Assembly (NCBI RefSeq): GCF_003268025.1
Contig: NZ_QLUW01000005.1
Location: 186,001 to 250,000, forward strand
DNA from: Paenibacillus montanisoli
GTDB taxonomy: Bacteria > Bacillota > Bacilli > Paenibacillales > Paenibacillaceae
Direction of reading: 5' to 3'
Length of the DNA: 64,000 nucleotides
Both the position numbers and the translations under genes were made by a program. How positions within the stretch are numbered: the stretch's first letter is position 1; each line of letters opens with the position of its first letter. Of this stretch, positions 59,692-64,000 are shown one piece after another. The notes under the pieces were generated by a model. The model was not told the DNA's origin. It saw nothing but the letters and a program-made list of their open reading frames with translations, and did no database searches.

Positions 59692-59736
59692 GTTAGAAAC
59701 GCTTACATTCCGAATGTTTGAGAGGAGATTGAAACA

Positions 59737-60981
59737 ATGATGAATCGCGATGGTTTTTTAAAGAGCGGACACACCCCTTCCTTGCTAAGCGCTTTTCTGT
59801 ACTTTGACATGAGCTTTATGGTATGGGTGCTGCTTGGCCCCCTTGCCGTCATTATTATGGGCGACTATCCGATGGATGCCGCGCAGAAGGCCAATCTTGT
59901 CGCGCTGCCGGTGCTGGGCGGCTCCATTCTTCGTCTAGTGCTCGGTTACCTCACGGACGTGATCGGACCGAAACGGACCGGACAAATCGGCATTGCGCTT
60001 ACCATGGTGCCGCTCGTCTGGGGCTGGAAATTCGTCGACTCGCTAAACGAGCTCTATATCGTCGCCTTGCTGCTCGGCGTGGCCGGCGCTTCGTTTGCCG
60101 CCGCGCTGCCGCTGGCGAGCCGGTGGTATCCGCCGAAGTATCAAGGGCTGGCGATGGGCATCGCCGGCGCAGGCAACAGCGGGACCGTCTTTGCGACGCT
60201 GTTTGCCAATCGGATTGCCCAGCATTTCGGAGGCTGGCAGGTTGTTTTCGGACTTGCGCTCATTCCTATCGCGCTTGTATTCATCGTGTTTACCCTGCTG
60301 GCCAAAGACAGCCCGAATCAGCCGTCACCGCGCAAGCTCTCCGATTATGGAGCGGTGCTGCGGCAGCGCGATACGTGGATGTTCTGCATGCTGTATGCCG
60401 TTACGTTCGGCGGCTTCGTCGGCATGTCCAATTACCTGACGATCTTCTTCAACACGCAGTATGGACTTAGCCCTGTCCGGGCCGCTGATTTCGCGACGGT
60501 CTGCGTCATTGCGGGCAGCTTCTTCCGTCCGGTGGGCGGGTGGCTGGCCGATCGGCTCGGCGGCATCCGCATGCTCATTGCGCTGTACGCGGTTGTGGCC
60601 ATCATGATGGCCTGCATCTCCACGCTGCCGCCGCTCGCGGCCATGATCGCGCTCTTGTTCATCGCGATGATGGCGCTTGGCATGGGCAACGGCTCGGTTT
60701 TCCAGCTGGTGCCTCAGCGCTTCCAGAATGAGATTGGCATCGTAACCGGCATCGTCGGCGCCGCGGGCGGGCTCGGGGGCTATTTTCTCCCGAAGGTGCT
60801 CGGCAATTTGAAGCTCTCCTCCGGCTCGTATACGCCCGGCTTCCTGATTCTTAGCGGCGTCGCGCTGCTCTGCATCCTTCTCATCTTCCTCGTGCAAGGC
60901 GCTTGGAAGAAAACCTGGATCGGCAGCGGCGGCAAAGCGCGCATCGATTCGCCGGCCATGCAAAACACCGTCGCATCGTAG
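59737..60981 (+). CDS. nitrate/nitrite MFS transporter (NarK/NasA type)
   Basis: This 414-aa permease has 12 predicted helices. The nitrate signature is GIAGAGNSGTVFATLF in helix 5, and a second AAGGLGGYFLPKVLG lies in helix 11; the MFS loop YLTDVIGPKRTGQ follows helix 2. It imports nitrate or exchanges nitrate and nitrite. It is the first gene behind the ANTAR leader. The ribosome binding site is GAGGAG. Confidence 0.92.
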   Translation: MMNRDGFLKSGHTPSLLSAFLYFDMSFMVWVLLGPLAVIIMGDYPMDAAQKANLVALPVLGGSILRLVLGYLTDVIGPKRTGQIGIALTMVPLVWGWKFVDSLNELYIVALLLGVAGASFAAALPLASRWYPPKYQGLAMGIAGAGNSGTVFATLFANRIAQHFGGWQVVFGLALIPIALVFIVFTLLAKDSPNQPSPRKLSDYGAVLRQRDTWMFCMLYAVTFGGFVGMSNYLTIFFNTQYGLSPVRAADFATVCVIAGSFFRPVGGWLADRLGGIRMLIALYAVVAIMMACISTLPPLAAMIALLFIAMMALGMGNGSVFQLVPQRFQNEIGIVTGIVGAAGGLGGYFLPKVLGNLKLSSGSYTPGFLILSGVALLCILLIFLVQGAWKKTWIGSGGKARIDSPAMQNTVAS

Positions 60982-61030
60982 CCGGATGACAAGCTAGCCC
61001 ACACCCGCCAGCGGAAAAGGAGGAATCATC

Positions 61031-63157
61031 ATGCGCGGATTACCGATAGCAGCGGACCCCGAAGCAGAACGCATCAGCTCCCACTGCTGCTTCTGCAGCA
61101 TGCAGTGCGGCATCGAGCTGCATCCGGCTTCCGGTCCGGCCGGATTCGAAATCAAGCCCAGCCCGGACTTTCCGGTCGCTGCCGGCCGGCTGTGCCAGAA
61201 GGGGTTGAACGCCTTAGGCCATACCGTTCATGAGGAACGGCTCCTTGCGCCTTATCGCCGCAGCGGTCCGGCCTTGCCGGGTGCGCCCTGGCAGCAGACC
61301 GGCTGGGAAGAGGCGCTTGACGGAATCGCCTCCTCGATCCGCTCCATTCAAGAACGGTACGGCCCGCATGCCGTATCCCTATTCGGCGGCGGCTCGCTGA
61401 CGAACGAGGTCTGCTACTTGCTCGGCAAGTTTGCGCGCGTGGCGCTGCGTACCAAATATATCGATTATAACGGACGCTACTGCATGTCCTCCGCCGCCGC
61501 CGCGCAAATGCGCGCCTTTGGCATCGACAGGGGCATGAACGTCCCGCTTGACGATTTGCCGATGGCGAACTATATCATCTTGGCGGGAACGAACATTGCC
61601 GAATGCCAGCCGACAATGGTTCCGTATCTGCTGGCGGCCAAGAAGCGCGGCGCCATCATCGTCACCATTGATCCGCGCCCAACGATGACCTCCAAGCTGG
61701 CCGACATCCACGTCAGCTTGCAGCCCGGGTTCGATTCCGTCTTCGTCAATGGCCTGCTGCATGTCATTTTGAACGAAAATCTCTACAACCAGGCTTATGT
61801 GGACGCCTACACCACCGGCATCGAGGACGTGCGGCAGGCAGTGCGGGATTTCCCGCCCGATGCGGTGTCCGAATATACCGGCATTCCGAAGGAAGTGATC
61901 CGTACCATCGCGCGCGGGTTCGCACGTGCGGAGACCGGCGTAGTGCTGACCGCGCGCGGCATTGAGCAGCAAATCAACGGCGTGGAGCACACGCTGAACT
62001 ACATCAATCTCTGTCTGTTAACCGGCAAAATGGGCCGTCCCGGCTGCGGCTTCGGCCCCGTCACCGGCCAAGCCAACGGCCAAGGCGGCCGAGAGCATGG
62101 GCAGAAGGCCGACCAGCTGCCGGGCTACCGCATGATCGACGACCCCGAAGCAAGGCGGCACGTTGCCGCGGTATGGGGAATCGAACCAGAGGAGCTGCCG
62201 GGCAAAGGCGTATCCGCGTACGAGCTGTTCGATCGGATTCATGAAGGCGAAATCAAAGCGATGATCGTCCTCGGCTCCAATCCGCTTGTATCGAGCCCGA
62301 ACAATACCCGCGTCGAGGAGGCGCTGAAGAAGCTGGAGCTGCTCGTCGTGATCGATCTGTTCGAAACGGAAACCGCCGCTTATGCGCACTGGCTGCTGCC
62401 GGGCTCGACGTTTCTGGAGGCGGAAGGCACGCTGACCAACTTGGAAGGCCGCGTTTTCCACCGGCCGCGCGCGCTGCAGACGCCGGGCGGCGTGATGGAG
62501 GATTATAAGCTGATCTCGATGCTGGCCGACCGGCTGGGCCGCGGGCAATATTTTCAATACGGCTCGCCGGAAGCGGTGTTCGATGAGCTGAGCCGCGCGA
62601 CCGCCGGCGGCAAAGCGGATTACAGCGGCATGAGCTACGCGCGGATCAAGGAAAGAAAAGGGCTGTTCTGGCCGTGCCCGTCGCCGGAGCATCCGGGAAC
62701 GCCACGCATGTTCGAGAACGGCGTCTTCTACCATCCTGACGGACGCGCCAAGCTGCACGGCATCGAGCCGAAGAAGCCCGCCGAGACGACTTGCCGCGAC
62801 TACCCGTATATTCTGACGACGGGCCGGCTCGGCAACCACTACTTGAGCGGCACCCAGACGCGGCGTACGGCTGCGCTCATGAAGAAAGCGCCGGTTCCCG
62901 TCGCGGAAATCCACCCTTCCGCAGCCGAGAAACTGCTGCTGCGCCCGGGCGACCGCCTCCGCCTAACAACGCGCCGCGGCACGTTGGTCATCGATGTGAA
63001 GGTGGTGCAGGATATCCACCCGACGACCGTGTTCGTTCCGTTTCACTGGGGCGGGGAGCACTCCGTCAACAAGCTGACAAGCGATGCCTTGAACCCGATC
63101 AGCCGCATGCCGGAATTCAAGCTGTGCACCGTCCGCCTTGAGCGGGTGGCGCCGTAA
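61031..63157 (+). CDS. assimilatory nitrate reductase catalytic subunit (NasC-type molybdoenzyme)
   Basis: This 708-aa molybdopterin oxidoreductase reduces nitrate to nitrite in the cytoplasm. Cys19, Cys22, Cys26 and Cys55 (HCCFCSMQCG and GRLCQKG) bind a [4Fe-4S] cluster; the Cys of GRYCMSSAAAA is the likely molybdenum ligand. The C-terminal molybdopterin-dinucleotide domain contains TTGRLGNHYLSGTQTRR. There is no Tat signal. No NADH-binding partner subunit (NasB) is nearby, so it needs a ferredoxin or a distant partner. The ribosome binding site is AAAAGGAGGAA. Confidence 0.92.
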   Translation: MRGLPIAADPEAERISSHCCFCSMQCGIELHPASGPAGFEIKPSPDFPVAAGRLCQKGLNALGHTVHEERLLAPYRRSGPALPGAPWQQTGWEEALDGIASSIRSIQERYGPHAVSLFGGGSLTNEVCYLLGKFARVALRTKYIDYNGRYCMSSAAAAQMRAFGIDRGMNVPLDDLPMANYIILAGTNIAECQPTMVPYLLAAKKRGAIIVTIDPRPTMTSKLADIHVSLQPGFDSVFVNGLLHVILNENLYNQAYVDAYTTGIEDVRQAVRDFPPDAVSEYTGIPKEVIRTIARGFARAETGVVLTARGIEQQINGVEHTLNYINLCLLTGKMGRPGCGFGPVTGQANGQGGREHGQKADQLPGYRMIDDPEARRHVAAVWGIEPEELPGKGVSAYELFDRIHEGEIKAMIVLGSNPLVSSPNNTRVEEALKKLELLVVIDLFETETAAYAHWLLPGSTFLEAEGTLTNLEGRVFHRPRALQTPGGVMEDYKLISMLADRLGRGQYFQYGSPEAVFDELSRATAGGKADYSGMSYARIKERKGLFWPCPSPEHPGTPRMFENGVFYHPDGRAKLHGIEPKKPAETTCRDYPYILTTGRLGNHYLSGTQTRRTAALMKKAPVPVAEIHPSAAEKLLLRPGDRLRLTTRRGTLVIDVKVVQDIHPTTVFVPFHWGGEHSVNKLTSDALNPISRMPEFKLCTVRLERVAP

Positions 63158-63159
63158 TG

Positions 63160-63218
63160 CAAAACACCCCCGTTTGAAGAGCGCCAATCGCGCATTTAAA
63201 CGGGGGTGTCCTTTTTTT
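63160..63218. terminator. bidirectional terminator between nasC and mobA
   Basis: ACACCCCCGTTT and AAACGGGGGTGT form a 12-bp stem with an inner GCGC hairpin, followed on the + strand by CCTTTTTTT. Confidence 0.85.
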
Positions 63219-63858
63219 AGCTATTCAACTGCCGCAAGAATTGATCGTACAGCTCGGGATTGTTCAAGTTAATGAATGCCGCTTCCTCTTCCGGTTCGCA
63301 TGCAAGCAACACCGTGTCGAGCTCGCCGAGGAGCCCCATAACGCGCAGATCTCTTCGCTCGAGCCGCTGGGCGAGGGCATCCACGATGCCGGAGTGATAA
63401 AGGGCATGAAACGGCTGGCCGTCCGTTCGGATGACATCCGGCTTGCCGGCCGCTTCTTTGGCGGTGGCAGCGGCCGCCGTTTCCGCCATTCGGCGGAAGA
63501 GCGAGGGCGACAGCAGCGGCATGTCGCAGGCCATCACGAAGCCATAGCCAGGCTCCGGCAGCGCCGACAACGATGCGTGCAGACCGGCAAGCGGACCGCA
63601 ATCGGGATACCGGTCATGAACAAATTGAACCCGGCTCTGCAAACCGTTAAGATGCTGCCTATACGATTCCTCCCGCTCCCGGTTACCGACAGAGACAATA
63701 ATCCGGTCAATGCTCAGATCAGCCATTTGTTCCGCAATGATGCGAAGTAATACCGTCCCATGATCCCCAATTGGTAGCAGCGCTTTATCCGTTCCCATCC
63801 TTGTGCTGTGCCCTCCCGCAAGAATAACACCCTGGATGTTCGGTTGCGATCGCGACAT
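63217..63858 (-). CDS. mobA: molybdenum cofactor guanylyltransferase
   Basis: MobA (213 aa) attaches GMP to molybdopterin to make the bis-MGD form used by nitrate reductases. The nucleotide-binding signature is GVILAGGHSTRMGTDKALLP at residues 10-29; FVMACDMPLLSPSLFRRM holds the metal-binding Asp. It converges with the nasC-type gene, whose product needs its cofactor. It also could serve the sulfite-oxidase-like enzyme only if that uses a dinucleotide form, which is not typical. Confidence 0.92.
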   Translation of the reverse strand: MSRSQPNIQGVILAGGHSTRMGTDKALLPIGDHGTVLLRIIAEQMADLSIDRIIVSVGNREREESYRQHLNGLQSRVQFVHDRYPDCGPLAGLHASLSALPEPGYGFVMACDMPLLSPSLFRRMAETAAAATAKEAAGKPDVIRTDGQPFHALYHSGIVDALAQRLERRDLRVMGLLGELDTVLLACEPEEEAAFINLNNPELYDQFLRQLNS

Positions 63859-63934
63859 TGCTTTCCCTCCATAAACCCATTCATTTATCCAAGTATATCA
63901 TGCTCCCAGGAATCTATTGAGTCATAAAGAACAT

Positions 63935-63978
63935 AAAAGGCTCCCCGTAAATGCGATCATGCCGCATCCCGGGGAGCC
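63935..63978 (-). terminator. terminator of a gene entering from the right edge
   Basis: GGCTCCCCG and CGGGGAGCC with an inner ATGCG/CGCAT stem; on the minus strand TTTTATG follows. It lies just past a minus-strand stop codon. Confidence 0.72.
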
Positions 63979-63984
63979 CTTGCG

Positions 63985-64000
63985 TTACTTGCCGATCAAA
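63985..64000 (-). CDS. 3' end of a partial minus-strand gene
   Basis: The minus strand ends Leu-Ile-Gly-Lys-stop just before a terminator. Only four codons are inside the window, so the product cannot be named. Confidence 0.35.

Noticed and set aside
59475-59736. T-box or metabolite riboswitch in the narK leader
   Set aside because: No T-box sequence or known riboswitch core is visible; the A1/G4 hexaloops next to an ANTAR gene explain the leader better.

Overview
The window looks like a chromosomal segment of a Gram-positive, endospore-former-type Firmicute of the Paenibacillaceae (Paenibacillus/Cohnella-like). The grounds are strong AGGAGG-type ribosome binding sites, GTG and TTG starts, cre-like (CcpA) boxes, MalEFG-type sugar importers without their own ATPase gene, discoidin/DUF4185 proteins and GC-rich codon use. 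This is inference from content; no marker gene was compared with a database. No rRNA, tRNA, CRISPR array or complete insertion sequence was seen.

Layout. 0.2-9.4 kb is housekeeping and stress: RF1 (prfA), YchF, a TipAS-type MerR regulator, a membrane-fused sulfite-oxidase-like molybdoenzyme, Rrf2 regulator plus thioredoxin, a DUF72 protein, a FrnE/DsbA protein, and a TetR-controlled pair of SMR exporters. 9.4-13.6 kb holds an unusual ArsR-type winged helix fused to a GyrB-like ATPase fold, a neopullulanase-type GH13 enzyme and a GTP cyclohydrolase II. 13.6-15.2 kb is a scar zone: a degraded DUF4185 copy and an AT-rich two-gene cassette between imperfect direct repeats.

15.2-34.5 kb is a glycan-utilisation locus. 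It has one long operon (sugar ABC importer, GH78-like rhamnosidase, ROK kinase, DUF4185 protein), a separate GH38-like alpha-mannosidase, and a second operon (lipoprotein, discoidin-DUF4185 protein, DUF4432 mutarotase-like protein, SDR dehydrogenase, glucarate-dehydratase-like enolase-superfamily enzyme, SMP-30 lactonase). Three promoters in this locus carry the same ungapped 40-bp element 18-19 bp upstream of a -10-like hexamer, followed by a cre-like box. An AraC-type regulator gene sits beside one of them, so the locus looks like one AraC-activated, CcpA-repressed regulon. SDR, lactonase and dehydratase are the three steps of a non-phosphorylating oxidative sugar pathway.

34.6-39.9 kb encodes a heterodimeric ABC exporter with DUF4097 and DUF2089 genes; the DUF2089 gene appears to start with CTG. 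40.2-47 kb is a maltodextrin operon (malE-malF-malG-amylase) with a divergent LacI/MalR-type repressor and AAACGTTT-centred operators. 47.2-50.3 kb is another sugar importer. 50.5-54.6 kb holds a copper-amine-oxidase-N-domain protein, a NagZ-like GH3 lipoprotein, an alpha/beta hydrolase and an AlkD-like repair protein.

54.7-63.9 kb is nitrate/nitrite assimilation: nirB-nirD-hemD on the minus strand; on the plus strand an ANTAR antiterminator gene, a NarK-type transporter and a NasC-type nitrate reductase; then mobA. Both target operons have 5' leaders with A1/G4 hexaloop hairpins, the last of which overlaps an intrinsic terminator. This fits ANTAR-controlled antitermination of both operons. 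The strongest candidates for undescribed biology are this paired ANTAR leader system, the 40-bp AraC-type regulon, and the ArsR-GyrB-like fusion.
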